Source of the DNA: Colwellia sp. 39_35_sub15_T18
GTDB taxonomy: Bacteria; Pseudomonadota; Gammaproteobacteria; Enterobacterales; Alteromonadaceae
Direction of reading: 5' to 3'
DNA length: 64,000 nucleotides
Assembly: GCA_002162675.1 (NCBI GenBank)
Contig: MAAE01000028.1
Location: 62,001-126,000 of the forward strand
Of the stretch, positions 1-9,417 are shown piece by piece; position 1 is the first letter of the stretch; each line of letters begins with the position of its first letter. A model generated the notes under the pieces. It saw only the letters and a list, made by a program, of their open reading frames with translations. It did not search any database and was not told the origin of the DNA. The position numbers and the translations under genes were made by a program.

Positions 1-1041
1 AGCACAGGCAATAATTACATCTTCCTTTTTAAGGACAATAAATTGGTCTATTTCAACTTCGAGTAATTCACGGGAGCGCTTAACTAAAATACCTTCCGCT
101 TCAAGTGGTGCTAATAGTTCTAAAATACCAGCGACATCATCAATAGTGGCTGTTGATAGTTGCTCTTTGTGATCTTTGGCGATAAGTGTTCCTGAACCAT
201 CACGGGTAAATAGCTCTTGCAACAAAGCAGTATCACTTTGGTAGCTTACGCAATGACAGCGTTCGACACCATTTTCTCCGCTTTGAATTATCGCACGAAG
301 CAGTAACTGACGAACATGGCAATCCTTTTCATCTAACAAGGTTTTAACTCGACGAACACCACAGCTTTTAATTAACGTACCAGCTTCATCTAAAAGCCCT
401 TCATCTTCGGTTAAAGTAATGAGTTTATCAGCCTTTAAGGCTATCGCCGTTTGTGCCGCAACATCTTCTAAAGCCAAATTAAATACTTCACCTGTTGGTG
501 AATAGCCGATAGGAGAAAGTAGCACAATAGAGCCATAATCTAACTGCATGTTAATGCCATCAGAGTCTATTCTACGCACCATGCCAGTATATTTGAAATC
601 AACACCATCACGAACGCCCATAGGCTTAGCAATAACAAAATTCCCCGTACTGACTCTAATGTGCGAGCCATGCATGGGAGAATTAGCTAAACCTGTGGTT
701 AGTAAGGCTTCAATATGTAAACGTAAAGAGCCCGTGGCATCTTTAACCGCGCCAAGTGTGTCTGCGTTGGTAACACGAATGTTATTTTCAATAGTGGGTA
801 CAATACCGCGTTGCGCCATGCGCTCTTCAATTTGTGGTCGTGCGCCATGTACAACCACTAACTTGACTCCTAGACTGCGCAACAAGGAGATATCATGAAT
901 AATATTGGCAAAATTTGGATGTAAAACCGCTTCGCCACCAAACATCAGCACCACCGTTTTACCACGATGGGCATTGATATAAGGGGCAGCATTTCTAAAC
1001 CATTTAACGTAATTTTGATCGCTATTATTCATGTTTTCCAT
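1..1041 (-). CDS. argA: N-acetylglutamate synthase ArgA (partial, C-terminus cut by window edge)
   Basis: Catalyses the first step of arginine synthesis, acetyl-CoA plus glutamate to N-acetylglutamate. About 347 codons are visible and the frame runs off the left end. The amino-acid-kinase-like domain is clear: VLMFGGEAVLHP near the start, then KLVVVHGARPQIEER, which matches classical ArgA. The visible part ends as the C-terminal GNAT domain begins (VLKKEDVIIACA). Two in-frame ATGs lie at 1041 and 1032 and neither has a strong Shine-Dalgarno. It is the last gene of the leftward arg operon, 84 nt after argH, which carries its own fused GNAT domain. This is a full-length-type ArgA, so the fusion does not replace it. 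Confidence 0.9.
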   Translation of the reverse strand, partial: MENMNNSDQNYVKWFRNAAPYINAHRGKTVVLMFGGEAVLHPNFANIIHDISLLRSLGVKLVVVHGARPQIEERMAQRGIVPTIENNIRVTNADTLGAVKDATGSLRLHIEALLTTGLANSPMHGSHIRVSTGNFVIAKPMGVRDGVDFKYTGMVRRIDSDGINMQLDYGSIVLLSPIGYSPTGEVFNLALEDVAAQTAIALKADKLITLTEDEGLLDEAGTLIKSCGVRRVKTLLDEKDCHVRQLLLRAIIQSGENGVERCHCVSYQSDTALLQELFTRDGSGTLIAKDHKEQLSTATIDDVAGILELLAPLEAEGILVKRSRELLEVEIDQFIVLKKEDVIIACA

Positions 1042-1058
1042 TCTTTAAAAGAGATATT

Positions 1059-1133
1059 CGCGGTTCAGGTTTTTTAGTTCCAGACAAAACCTATGTACCT
1101 ACGCCCGTTTAGGCAGAAACCGTGCCTACAATT
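1059..1133 (-). repeat. GTAGG-type intergenic repeat, copy 1 (overlaps argH stop)
   Basis: On the minus strand it begins TTGTAGG and ends TTTTGTCTGGAACTAAAAA then CCTGAACCGCG. The same blocks, in the same order, recur at 5407-5448, and a short version lies at 12869-12892. The TAG stop codon of argH falls inside the TTGTAGG block, so the element abuts or supplies the end of the gene. Confidence 0.55.
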
Positions 1134-3057
1134 TAACAATATATTCCATCGCCACTTCATCAGCGGGATCTTTATGCAGGCTTGGTTCACTGTCTTCAAT
1201 AATATTGTCTGCTAAGGAATTTTTATCAATATTATTAAAACCCAGTTTAGTGAAATACGCTGGAATGTAAGTTAGAACAATAATCTGTTCTAATTCCATT
1301 TGATGAGCAAATTCAAGTAAATATTGCACTAGTGCCTGACCTTGACCTTGGTCTTGAGCACTTTCTTCAACCACTACCGAGCGAATTTCAGCAAGGCCTG
1401 TTTGATAAATATAAAGTGATGCACAACCAACCACTTTACCGTCCAGCTCGGCAACCACAAAATTTTGAATATCATGAATAATATTATCAAGCGAGCGTGG
1501 TAATATTTCACCTTTATCAGCCTGAACATTGACTAGTTGATGTATTTTATCAACATCTGACATGCGCGCTCTACGTACTGACATAGCCGCAGCTCGCTGA
1601 GCATTCAAACGTTGTTTCACTTGTTTAAGCGCTATTTGAGTTTGCTGCTTACCTGGCGCACCCACAACTTGCTCGTTTAAAATCGCTTCATTACCAGACT
1701 GTGTAGTTGCTAACGCTTTTTCAACTTGTGAACGTGAAGTACCACCAAGCGCTTCACGCTTATTTAGCGTCGATTCAATTGAAAGGTGTTGATATACATC
1801 TTGTTCAATTTGATCGCTAAACTCTTGCAGCTGAGCGAGTGTTAGATCTTCTAACGGACAACCTTCTGCTATCGCTGCTAACACAACTTCACCGACAATA
1901 TGATGAGCTTCACGAAATGGAATATTTTTACCCACTAAGTAATCAGCAAGCTCTGTGGCATTAGCATAGCCCTGTTGTGCTGCGGCTAATGTACGTGAGC
2001 GGTTTACTTTTAAACCATCTGCGACTAACACCGCCATTTCCATACACTCTTGCCACGTATCAAGCGCGTCAAACAAACCTTCTTTGTCTTCTTGCATATC
2101 TTTATTATAGGCAAGCGCAAGTGCTTTCATGGTGGTTAACATGCCCGTTAAGGCACCGAAAACACGTCCTGATTTACCACGAATTAATTCACAAGCATCG
2201 GGGTTTTTCTTTTGGGGCATCAATGATGAGCCAGAGCTCACTAAATCGCTCATTTCCACAAAACCGGCTTCACCGGAATTATAAAAAATTAAATCTTCGG
2301 CAAAACGTGATAAATGCATCATAGAAATACTGGCACTGGCCAATAATTCAATCACGTGATCTCTATCTGATACCGCATCTAAGCTATTCATAGTGGCGGT
2401 TCTAAAACCTAAACGATTAGCCAAGGCTTTACGATCAATCGGGTAGGCGGTGCCCGCTAAAGCGCCAGAACCTAATGGCGAAACGTCTAAACGGTATAAA
2501 GCGTCTTTTAAACGGCCAATGTCACGGTTAAACATTTCAACATAAGCCAAACACCAATGACCAAAAGTAACCGGTTGTGCACGCTGTAAATGCGTATAAC
2601 CCGGTAGCACAGTGTCTTTTTCACGTTCGGCTAAGTTCATCATTGCTTGTTGTAAATTCACTAAAGCAAATAATAAATCGCCACCGGTTTCTTTACACCA
2701 AAGCTTTAAATCGGTGGCAACTTGGTCATTACGACTGCGGCCTGTATGGAGTTTTTTACCTAAATCACCTGTTTTTTCAATCAGTGCGATTTCAACCCAG
2801 CTATGAATATCTTCGGCATCCGAGAGCAAAATTTGCTTTGGATTTTCTTCAACCGAAGCTTTTAACTCGTTCAACGCAGCCGTTAAACGTGTTAGTTCAT
2901 CGTCATCGATCACGCCTACTTCATGAATCGCTTGTGCCCAAGCGATTGAGCCAACAATATCTTGCACTGCCATGCGGTAGTCAACTGGCAGCGAGTCATT
3001 GAATTTTTTAAATTGTACACTCGCTTTTTCTTTAAAGCGTCCGCCCCATAAAGCCAT
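1126..3057 (-). CDS. argH: Argininosuccinate lyase fused to a GNAT acetyltransferase domain, ArgH(A)
   Basis: Final step of arginine synthesis: argininosuccinate to arginine plus fumarate. Residues 1 to about 460 are a complete lyase with [23 protein letters not shown] and the family signature [10 protein letters not shown] at about 276-285. Residues about 490-643 form a GNAT domain (begins [13 protein letters not shown], acetyl-CoA loop region around [11 protein letters not shown]). Ordinary ArgH is about 460 residues, so the 643-residue length reflects a fusion, known as ArgH(A) in Vibrio, Moritella and Alteromonadales, where the added domain can make N-acetylglutamate. It follows argG after a 93-nt gap holding a perfect palindrome. 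Confidence 0.96.
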   Translation of the reverse strand: MALWGGRFKEKASVQFKKFNDSLPVDYRMAVQDIVGSIAWAQAIHEVGVIDDDELTRLTAALNELKASVEENPKQILLSDAEDIHSWVEIALIEKTGDLGKKLHTGRSRNDQVATDLKLWCKETGGDLLFALVNLQQAMMNLAEREKDTVLPGYTHLQRAQPVTFGHWCLAYVEMFNRDIGRLKDALYRLDVSPLGSGALAGTAYPIDRKALANRLGFRTATMNSLDAVSDRDHVIELLASASISMMHLSRFAEDLIFYNSGEAGFVEMSDLVSSGSSLMPQKKNPDACELIRGKSGRVFGALTGMLTTMKALALAYNKDMQEDKEGLFDALDTWQECMEMAVLVADGLKVNRSRTLAAAQQGYANATELADYLVGKNIPFREAHHIVGEVVLAAIAEGCPLEDLTLAQLQEFSDQIEQDVYQHLSIESTLNKREALGGTSRSQVEKALATTQSGNEAILNEQVVGAPGKQQTQIALKQVKQRLNAQRAAAMSVRRARMSDVDKIHQLVNVQADKGEILPRSLDNIIHDIQNFVVAELDGKVVGCASLYIYQTGLAEIRSVVVEESAQDQGQGQALVQYLLEFAHQMELEQIIVLTYIPAYFTKLGFNNIDKNSLADNIIEDSEPSLHKDPADEVAMEYIVKL

Positions 3058-3100
3058 CGTTATTTACTCCAATTTTTTTCGATAATACTATTACAGTAAA

Positions 3101-3134
3101 GAGAGCTAGCGACGTTATAACGTCGCTAGCTCTC
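3101..3134. repeat. 34-bp perfect palindrome between argG and argH
   Basis: The half-site GAGAGCTAGCGACGTTA is followed at once by its exact reverse complement, with no spacer. In the operon mRNA this would fold into a long hairpin between the two cistrons. No clear T-tract follows on the minus strand, so it is more like an mRNA stability or processing element, or a protein site, than a terminator. Confidence 0.8.
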
Positions 3135-3150
3135 ATAAGTAAAGCCATGC

Positions 3151-4422
3151 TTAGCTGTCTTTCTTGTCTGACTGAGTGCCCTTTTGAGAAAGTGCAGTAA
3201 TACGACTTGATAAACTGAATAAACGAATAAAACCTTCCGCATGTTTTTGGTCGTAAACATCGTCAGCGCCAAAAGTAGCAAATTCTTCAGAATATAAGCT
3301 GTTTGGTGAACGACGTTGGATCACTTGCGCCATGCCTTTGTATAACTTAACAACAACATCACCGGTTAATTTTTCAGCAAAAGACGCTGCCGAGGCAAGT
3401 TGTGCTTTAGCCAATGGTGTAAACCAGCGACCATCGTAAATTACGTGCGAGAATTCATGCCCGACAGACTCACGATATTTTAATGACTCTTTATCTAAAA
3501 TAAGTGTTTCTAAACCTTTATAAGCCGCCATTAATACTGTGCCGCCTGGTGTTTCGTAACAACCACGAGACTTCATACCCACTAAACGGTTTTCGACAAT
3601 ATCGATACGACCAACACCATGCGCTGCCGCTTTATCGTTAAGGTACATTAGTGCTTCATAAGCGCCAGCGCCATTTTCTGCGCCATCACCAGAAAAATCT
3701 TTGCCATCAACGGCAACTAATTCACCTTCAAGGAAGCTTAATTGTACTTTTTCGGCTACATCAGGTGCATCCATAGGATCAACCGTCATGGTCCACACTT
3801 CTTTACTTGGTTCACACCATGGGTCTTCTAACTCACCACCTTCGTGAGAAATGTGCCATGCGTTTGCATCACGGCTATAAATTTTAGTTAATGAAGCGGC
3901 ACAAGGAATATCACGCTCTGCTAAGTAGTCTAGTAAATCTTCACGAGATACCATGTCCCATTCACGCCATGGCGCAATAACCGTTAGCTCTGGAGCAAGA
4001 GCAGCAAAACAAGCTTCAAAACGCACTTGGTCATTACCTTTACCCGTACAACCATGACATACCGCATCAGCACCTACTTTTAAGGCGACTTCAATATGTG
4101 CTTTAGCAATAATAGGACGTGCCATTGACGTACCTAATAAGTATTGCCCTTCGTATACCGCACCCGTTTTAAGGATAGGGTAAATGTATTCTTTAACGTA
4201 TTCTTCTTTAAGATCCGCTACGTAACACTCAGAAGCACCTGAGGCGATAGCTTTTTCTTTAATGCCCACTAATTCTTCTTCACCCTGGCCAACATCGGCA
4301 CAGAAGGCAATAACTTCACAGTTATCGTAGTTTTCTTTTAACCATGGAATGATGGCTGAGGTGTCTAAACCACCTGAATAGGCTAAAACTACTTTTTTGA
4401 TTTTTTTCTTTTGAATACTCAT
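3151..4422 (-). CDS. argG: Argininosuccinate synthase
   Basis: Joins citrulline and aspartate using ATP to give argininosuccinate. The N-terminal PP-loop [12 protein letters not shown] (about residues 14-25) and the conserved stretches [13 protein letters not shown] and [13 protein letters not shown] place it firmly in the ArgG family. The 423-residue length is slightly over the usual 400 or so because of a charged C-terminal tail ([10 protein letters not shown]). It lies 29 nt downstream of argF in the argCBFGHA operon. Confidence 0.97.
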   Translation of the reverse strand: MSIQKKKIKKVVLAYSGGLDTSAIIPWLKENYDNCEVIAFCADVGQGEEELVGIKEKAIASGASECYVADLKEEYVKEYIYPILKTGAVYEGQYLLGTSMARPIIAKAHIEVALKVGADAVCHGCTGKGNDQVRFEACFAALAPELTVIAPWREWDMVSREDLLDYLAERDIPCAASLTKIYSRDANAWHISHEGGELEDPWCEPSKEVWTMTVDPMDAPDVAEKVQLSFLEGELVAVDGKDFSGDGAENGAGAYEALMYLNDKAAAHGVGRIDIVENRLVGMKSRGCYETPGGTVLMAAYKGLETLILDKESLKYRESVGHEFSHVIYDGRWFTPLAKAQLASAASFAEKLTGDVVVKLYKGMAQVIQRRSPNSLYSEEFATFGADDVYDQKHAEGFIRLFSLSSRITALSQKGTQSDKKDS

Positions 4423-4451
4423 TTGTTTGTTCTCTAAATTTGGTTAATTTG

Positions 4452-5390
4452 TTAGGTAAATAATGATACTAAAACGGCGTTTTGCGCCCACATTCTGTTT
4501 TCGGCTTGCTGGAAAACTACCGCCATATCACTATCAAACAATTCTGTGGTGATCTCTTCTTCCAAATGCGCGGGCTGGCAATGCATAACCACACTGGCCT
4601 CAGTGTTTTCCATCAAAGCATGATTGACTTGATACGGAGCAAAATGCGCTAAAACTGCCGCTTTTTTACTGGCATCTTCATCACCCATAGAAATCCAAGT
4701 ATCAGTATAGATAACATCTTGCACGCCAATGTTATTAATGTCACTGGTTATGTTAAGTTTTGCACCTGATGCCTTAGCTAACGCTTGAGTTTTTTCAATG
4801 ATACTAGTTTCTGCTTCATAACCCACCGGCGTTACCAAGGTAAAATCGACACCTAAAATAGCGGCCATGATCATTAATGAATTAGAAACATTATTACCAT
4901 CTCCTATATAAGCAAGTTTAACCTTGCTTAAATCGGCAACCTTATCCTTGGTAAAAAGCTCGGTTAGGGTAACAAAATCAGCCAACGCTTGACACGGATG
5001 GTAAATATCACACAAAGCATTAATAACGGGTACGCTGGCATGCTCGGCTAAGCCTTGAATGGAATCATGACTAAAAACACGGGCAACAATGGCGTCGCTA
5101 AAACGAGACAAATTTTTAGCATAATCACTAACTCGTTCACGCTCACCTAACTTACCATTTTGTTGGCCTAAATAAAGTGCATGACCCCCTAATTTATTAA
5201 TGCCCATATCAAAACTAACATGAGTTCTTAATGACGGCTTTTCAAAAATCATCGCCACCGATTTCCCTGCTAAGACTTGACTGTAATCAGCGGGGTTATT
5301 TTTGATGTTAATCGCTAGCTCAATTAAGGCTAATAGTTGGTTTTTATTTAGCTCATCATCGGCTAAAAAATTTTTTAACTGTATTGACAT
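4452..5390 (-). CDS. argF: Ornithine carbamoyltransferase
   Basis: Transfers carbamoyl phosphate to ornithine to give citrulline. It has the carbamoyl-phosphate motif SLRTHVSF (near residue 53), HPCQALADF, and the ornithine-side TWISMGDE. Where most ornithine transcarbamylases read HCLP, this protein reads MHCQPAHLEEE, a Gln for Leu change in the substrate-closing loop. The arg-operon context makes ornithine the likely substrate, but the change is worth noting because it lies in a specificity region. The 312-residue length is normal. Confidence 0.93.
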   Translation of the reverse strand: MSIQLKNFLADDELNKNQLLALIELAINIKNNPADYSQVLAGKSVAMIFEKPSLRTHVSFDMGINKLGGHALYLGQQNGKLGERERVSDYAKNLSRFSDAIVARVFSHDSIQGLAEHASVPVINALCDIYHPCQALADFVTLTELFTKDKVADLSKVKLAYIGDGNNVSNSLMIMAAILGVDFTLVTPVGYEAETSIIEKTQALAKASGAKLNITSDINNIGVQDVIYTDTWISMGDEDASKKAAVLAHFAPYQVNHALMENTEASVVMHCQPAHLEEEITTELFDSDMAVVFQQAENRMWAQNAVLVSLFT

Positions 5391-5406
5391 AGTTTGTCCT
5401 TCATCA

Positions 5407-5448
5407 TTGTAGGAGCCGTTTTTGTCTGGAATTAAAAACCTGAACCGA
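5407..5448 (+). repeat. GTAGG-type intergenic repeat, copy 2
   Basis: Reads TTGTAGGAGCCGTTTTTG, then TCTGGAATTAAAAACCTGAA and CCGAG, matching the inverse-oriented element at 1059-1133 minus that copy's internal 20 nt. It lies in the 119-nt gap between argB and argF. No terminator-like T-run follows it. Confidence 0.5.
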
Positions 5449-5509
5449 GCGCATTAATAACTATCAACACCTCAGGCATTAATCCCTTCCTACAAAAAAT
5501 AATGTGATA

Positions 5510-6289
5510 TTAATTAGGCTGTATTTGTGTGCCTACGCCTTGACCTGTAAGCAGTTCGGTAATTTGCTCTGGCGATTGCCAACTGGCAACCGCGATACTT
5601 CGTCGTAATTGGTTTGCCGCTTGTAGTGCCGCATTTACTTTTGCAGTCATACCACCAGCAATAACACCTTGTTCAATGAGTAGTTTAGCCTGCTCGCTAT
5701 TTAAGGACGTTAAATATTCACCGTCAGCACCTTTTACCCCATTAACATCAGTTAATAATAATAACTCGGCATTCAGTAACTGACAAATAGCGACGGCAGC
5801 ATCATCCGCATTAACATTAACGAGATCGCCATTAGGTAAAGCACCAATAGATGAGATAACCGGTAGAAAATGACCATTGAGTAAAGCATCGAGTAACTGG
5901 CTAGATTTAGGGCTTGGTACGCCAACTTCACCTAAGTCTAACGGTGATTTGTTACAAGCAATCATATCGCCATCAGCTAAAGATAAGCCAACCGCTGATA
6001 AGTGCATACTGTTGGCCGTGGCAACAATTGATTTATTAACAGTGCCAGCTAAAGCACCGCTAATTAAAGCAATTTGTGCTTTGGGTGTTACCCGTAAACC
6101 GTGTTTTTTAACCGTGGTAAAATTTGCTTGTGCTAACATATCATCAACGACACAGCCGCCACCATGCACTAAAACCACTTTGGCATTAGTTTTAAGGTTA
6201 GCAATTACCGCTAATAAAGCATTTAGCGCATTTTCTTTTTCTAAAATGGCGCCGCCAATTTTTATCACTAAAGGTTTAGGATTACTCAT
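5510..6289 (-). CDS. argB: Acetylglutamate kinase
   Basis: Phosphorylates N-acetylglutamate, the second arginine step. The start carries the kinase motif VIKIGGAILE (Lys 9, Gly 11-12) and the substrate-binding glycine loop VLVHGGGCVVDDML. NVNADDAAVAI and LLLLTDVNGVKG are conserved further on. The 259-residue length matches the short enterobacterial type without the N-terminal helix that confers arginine feedback, so end-product control is more likely at ArgA. It lies between argC (58 nt) and argF. Confidence 0.96.
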   Translation of the reverse strand: MSNPKPLVIKIGGAILEKENALNALLAVIANLKTNAKVVLVHGGGCVVDDMLAQANFTTVKKHGLRVTPKAQIALISGALAGTVNKSIVATANSMHLSAVGLSLADGDMIACNKSPLDLGEVGVPSPKSSQLLDALLNGHFLPVISSIGALPNGDLVNVNADDAAVAICQLLNAELLLLTDVNGVKGADGEYLTSLNSEQAKLLIEQGVIAGGMTAKVNAALQAANQLRRSIAVASWQSPEQITELLTGQGVGTQIQPN

Positions 6290-6347
6290 GCTTTTCTCTT
6301 CTCATTAATTTTTTCGTTTTCTGCTACTCGCTATTCGAGAGTTGTTG

Positions 6348-7415
6348 CTACAACTTACTCGCTAACAAGCTATATTCACTAGGCAAACCAAGCGCAATAT
6401 TAAAACATTGCAATGCCTGTGATGAAGCACCTTTAAGTAAATTATCTATCGCACAGCTCACGACTACCACGTGTTTTTCTTCGTCCACTTGCCAATGAAT
6501 ATCAGCAAAAGGAGTTTGTGCTACATTGCCAATTTGTGGCCAAGCATTCACTATTCTAACCAGTGGTTTATCGCTATAAGCTTGTTGAAAAGCAGTATCA
6601 ATTTGTGCCCTAGTCACTTCGGCTTTTAATTGCAAGGTTACCGTGGCCAATAAGCCTCTTTTATAAGGTGCTAAGTGTGGATTAAAGATCACTTGCGCAT
6701 TCGCTTCTTGAGAGATCTCGGGTTGGTGTCTGTGCTGTAAAATATTGTAAGGTTTTAAGCTCACTTCATTGAAGTTGGTCGCTAAAGAAGCACTTCTACC
6801 TGCGCCACTGACACCGCTAATACCATTAACAACAATTAATGAATTCTCAACATGAAAGTGATTACTGGTGATGGGTTTTAAAGAAAGTAAACTGGCCGTT
6901 GGATAACAACCGGGGACGGCAATTAAGTTGCTTTGGGCAATATCAGCTTGCTGCCACTCGGCCAAACCATACTTAGCCTGTGCTAGCGCTTCGGTATTGG
7001 CATGTTCAAAGCCATAGAAGGTTGGATAATCTACTGCTTTTTTTAGCCTAAAACCACCTGAAAGATCAAATACTTTTATCCCAGCAACTACAAAGGCTTG
7101 TGCCCAATCGGCACTAAATTCATGAGGAGTCGCAAAGAAAACAGCATCTAAGCTTTGAGCAGCATTTGTTACATTCTCGTCAAACCACTCTTGGGAAAAA
7201 GACTGCAGGGGTACATCACATATCCCCTGCCAGCGACCATGTAACTCGCTGAAAAGTTTTCCACAGGAAGTAGAATTTTCCGACACAACAAGATGCTGTA
7301 TTGAAACTTTATCGTGTTGGCATAATAAACCAACTAATTCGGCACCGGCATAACCACTTGCGCCGATTACGGCAACCTTTTGAACTTCTGACACAATTGA
7401 AACCTTACTATTCAA
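6348..7415 (-). CDS. argC: N-acetyl-gamma-glutamyl-phosphate reductase
   Basis: NADPH-dependent third step of arginine synthesis. It has an N-terminal Rossmann motif VIGASGYAGAELVGLL and the catalytic cysteine in AVPGCYPTASLL. SGVSGAGRSA is also typical of the family. At 355 residues it is slightly longer than E. coli ArgC (334), with an extra N-terminal stretch before the Rossmann fold. MNSKVSIVSEVQKVAVIG can start at the first Met. It is the first gene of the leftward operon and faces argE across 253 nt. Confidence 0.96.
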   Translation of the reverse strand: MNSKVSIVSEVQKVAVIGASGYAGAELVGLLCQHDKVSIQHLVVSENSTSCGKLFSELHGRWQGICDVPLQSFSQEWFDENVTNAAQSLDAVFFATPHEFSADWAQAFVVAGIKVFDLSGGFRLKKAVDYPTFYGFEHANTEALAQAKYGLAEWQQADIAQSNLIAVPGCYPTASLLSLKPITSNHFHVENSLIVVNGISGVSGAGRSASLATNFNEVSLKPYNILQHRHQPEISQEANAQVIFNPHLAPYKRGLLATVTLQLKAEVTRAQIDTAFQQAYSDKPLVRIVNAWPQIGNVAQTPFADIHWQVDEEKHVVVVSCAIDNLLKGASSQALQCFNIALGLPSEYSLLASKL

Positions 7416-7668
7416 AACTAATAACGATATGATTTTTAATGGAATAACCTATCTCTTATAACTAAAGCATACAAGAGATAATAAAATAATTCTCTATCGT
7501 CGTCGTATTCCTTGAACAATTAGCATTACACTGTGCCTTATGAAAAAGTAGCCTTATAAAAGCAGGTTATTTACATTATGAAAGCAATTTAGCAGCTTAT
7601 GGGTAGTTATGCAACTATTGAGCATAACTATTTATCAATCTTTTATTTAGTCATACGGAACACATTAT
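7416..7668. promoter_or_regulatory. Divergent argC/argE control region with a 9-bp inverted repeat
   Basis: This 253-nt AT-rich gap must hold both divergent promoters. TAGTTATGC (7604-7612) and its exact complement GCATAACTA (7622-7630) form an inverted repeat with a 9-nt spacer close to argE. An AGAGA...TCTCT dyad lies nearer to argC, around 7474-7495. ArgR control is expected from family knowledge, but no sequence here convincingly matches the ARG-box consensus, so no operator is assigned. Confidence 0.4.
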
Positions 7669-8844
7669 ATGTCACAGTTACCTAACTTCACTCAATCCTT
7701 AACTCAATTGATTGCTTGCCCTTCTATTAGTTCAACTCAACCTAGTTGGGATCAAGGAAATTTAGAAGTTATTCAGTTGCTTGCCACTTGGTTTGAGCAA
7801 CTAGGTTTCAATATTGATATTCAACAAGTACCCAGCGCCCATAAAGATGGCGCCAATAAATATAACTTGTTAGCCAAACTTGGTAGCGGTGAAGGGGGAT
7901 TATTATTAGCTGGACACAGTGACACAGTACCTTTTGATGAAAGCCGCTGGCAAAGTGACCCTCTGGGAATAATAAATAAAGATGATAAGTTTTATGGCTT
8001 AGGTACTTGTGATATGAAAGGTTTTTTTGCTTTTATACTACAAGCCTGCAAAGGCCTTAATGCTAAAAACCTAAAAAAGCCTTTGTATATTTTAGCCACG
8101 GCTGATGAAGAAACAACAATGGCGGGTGCACGCTTTTTTGCCCAAAGCCAAGCAGCTAAACCTGACGTAGCGATAATTGGTGAACCAACCAATTTGGTAC
8201 CCGTTATCATGCATAAAGGGCACATGTCACATCGCATTAGCGTGCAAGGACAGTCTGGACATTCAAGTAAACCAAACCTTGGTGTTAATGCGATTGAAAT
8301 AATGTACCAAGTGATTGGCGAATTAATGAATTTGCAAGAAAAGTTTAAGCTGAATTTCAAAAACGAAGCCTTTGACGTGCCAGCACCCACCTTAAACTTT
8401 GGCGCAATTAAAGGCGGCGACAATGCCAACCGTATATGTGGTCATTGCGATTTAGATATTGATTTACGCTCTTTACCGGGCATGAGCGATGACGAACTAC
8501 TGCATTGGTTAAGTGAAGCATTAAAACCGATGGCTGAAAAATATCCCGGTCGTATTAGCTTTGAAGAATTACATCCTAGCTCACCAAGTTTTGAGCAAAA
8601 TAAATCTGCCAATAAAAACGAATGTTTTGTCAGTATTGCTGAAGAAATTAGTGGCCACACTTGTTGCGCGGTAAATTACGCAACCGAGGCACCATTAATT
8701 CAACAATTGGGCTGTCAAACTATTGTGCTAGGGCCGGGCTCTATCGATCAAGCGCATCAACCCAATGAATTTTTAGCACACAGCGAAATAGAAAAAACCG
8801 ATAAATTATTGGTCACCATGATCCAGCGTTATTGCCTTAGTTAA
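7669..8844 (+). CDS. argE: Acetylornithine deacetylase
   Basis: M20-family metallo-deacetylase that releases ornithine from N-acetylornithine. Metal-site motifs are intact: LLLAGHSDTVPFDE, YGLGTCDMKGF and ATADEETTMAGA. QSGHSSKPNLG is the dimerisation-domain motif, and a final His lies in IDQAHQPNE. The length of 391 is usual (E. coli 383). It is divergent from argC and has no partner on its own strand. The stop codon lies inside a short tandem repeat. Confidence 0.95.
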   Translation: MSQLPNFTQSLTQLIACPSISSTQPSWDQGNLEVIQLLATWFEQLGFNIDIQQVPSAHKDGANKYNLLAKLGSGEGGLLLAGHSDTVPFDESRWQSDPLGIINKDDKFYGLGTCDMKGFFAFILQACKGLNAKNLKKPLYILATADEETTMAGARFFAQSQAAKPDVAIIGEPTNLVPVIMHKGHMSHRISVQGQSGHSSKPNLGVNAIEIMYQVIGELMNLQEKFKLNFKNEAFDVPAPTLNFGAIKGGDNANRICGHCDLDIDLRSLPGMSDDELLHWLSEALKPMAEKYPGRISFEELHPSSPSFEQNKSANKNECFVSIAEEISGHTCCAVNYATEAPLIQQLGCQTIVLGPGSIDQAHQPNEFLAHSEIEKTDKLLVTMIQRYCLS

Positions 8845-8875
8845 TGGACTTAGTTAATGGACTTAGTTAATAGCC
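8837..8875. repeat. 13-bp tandem repeat across the argE stop codon
   Basis: Three copies of TTAGTTAATGGAC (the third ends AGCC) begin within the last argE codons. The stop TAA belongs to the first copy, so expansion or contraction would not alter the protein. It looks like replication slippage. Confidence 0.7.
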
Positions 8876-9000
8876 TTGCTAATGGCAGTGTTCAAAAATA
8901 CTCGCCACTAAATCAACCTCGCGGCACAAGCCGCTATATTTAAGCTTATTTCACCAGCAAACAATAACTCTCAAAATAGTTATCAAAGGTGCCGCCACTG

Positions 9001-9026
9001 GCATGCTAATAATCGTATTAGCATGC
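9001..9026. repeat. 11-bp perfect inverted repeat
   Basis: GCATGCTAATA, a 4-nt loop ATCG, then TATTAGCATGC. The pairing is perfect, and no T-tract follows, so it is not an obvious terminator. The role is unknown. It precedes the decayed receptor fragment. Confidence 0.75.
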
Positions 9027-9053
9027 GCTGATCTCGTAAAAATACTTGCGTGA

Positions 9054-9225
9054 AATACCAAAATTCGCATACCGATAACTTATCAAGTGCCTAAACAATT
9101 AAAAGTCTATTTTGATGGACAAAACTTAACGGATAAATGTACCAATCATCCGGTGTTATTCGTGGCTTAGCCACTCAACAGCCAAGTTTTTTATCGGGCT
9201 TGGTGCCGGCTATTCGGTAGGTTAA
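9054..9225 (+). pseudogene. Possible decayed TonB-dependent receptor C-terminus
   Basis: One frame reads YQVPKQLKVYFDGQNLTDK, closely resembling the late beta-strands of TonB-dependent receptors, where GxNLTD is typical. It hits a stop at 9168-9170. A shifted frame then gives AKFFIGLGAGYSVG and a stop at 9223-9225, like the terminal strand. Together they look like the last 50 or so codons of a receptor with at least one frameshift and no upstream body. The fragment is short, so a chance resemblance is possible. Confidence 0.35.
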
Positions 9226-9368
9226 TTATATTCTTTAGGCCTGATCACAACGATCTTTTATCTCCAAATTTGTATCTTATCGCCCTTGCATAGCAAGTTA
9301 TTTCTACTTCTTTTCATTCTGATAACGATTAAAAACCGACAAAGAAGTCATAAACCACTTGCAAATAC

Positions 9369-9389
9369 AAATGAGAATGATTATTATTT
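9369..9389 (+). promoter_or_regulatory. Fur box upstream of the pseudoazurin/NiSOD operon
   Basis: AAATGAGAATGATTATTATTT fits the Fur 19-mer pattern of GATAAT-like hexamers with A/T-rich arms. It lies about 30 nt before the first ATG, where bound Fur-Fe would block transcription. A very similar sequence recurs at 14115-14135. Confidence 0.7.
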
Positions 9390-9417
9390 GATTTAAGTCA
9401 ATTTATAGAGAATCATA

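Larger units (their letters stand above)
8845..9417. other. 573-nt region with no intact gene between argE and the copper protein
   Basis: It contains the end of the 13-mer tandem repeat, a small hairpin GCGGCACAAGCCGC (8921-8934) that could be a weak argE terminator, a 26-nt inverted repeat at 9001-9026, a likely decayed TonB-receptor C-terminus (9054-9225) and a Fur box (9369-9389). Nothing else recognisable was found. Confidence 0.6.

Noticed and set aside
2577..3002. Plus-strand open frame opposite argH
   Set aside because: Antisense shadow of the strongly conserved argH. No RBS or recognisable protein. The same applies to other frames opposite argB, metL, nrtB and gspK.
7416..7668. ARG boxes for ArgR
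   Set aside because: No 18-mer matched the consensus well. The inverted repeats present do not resemble ArgR sites.
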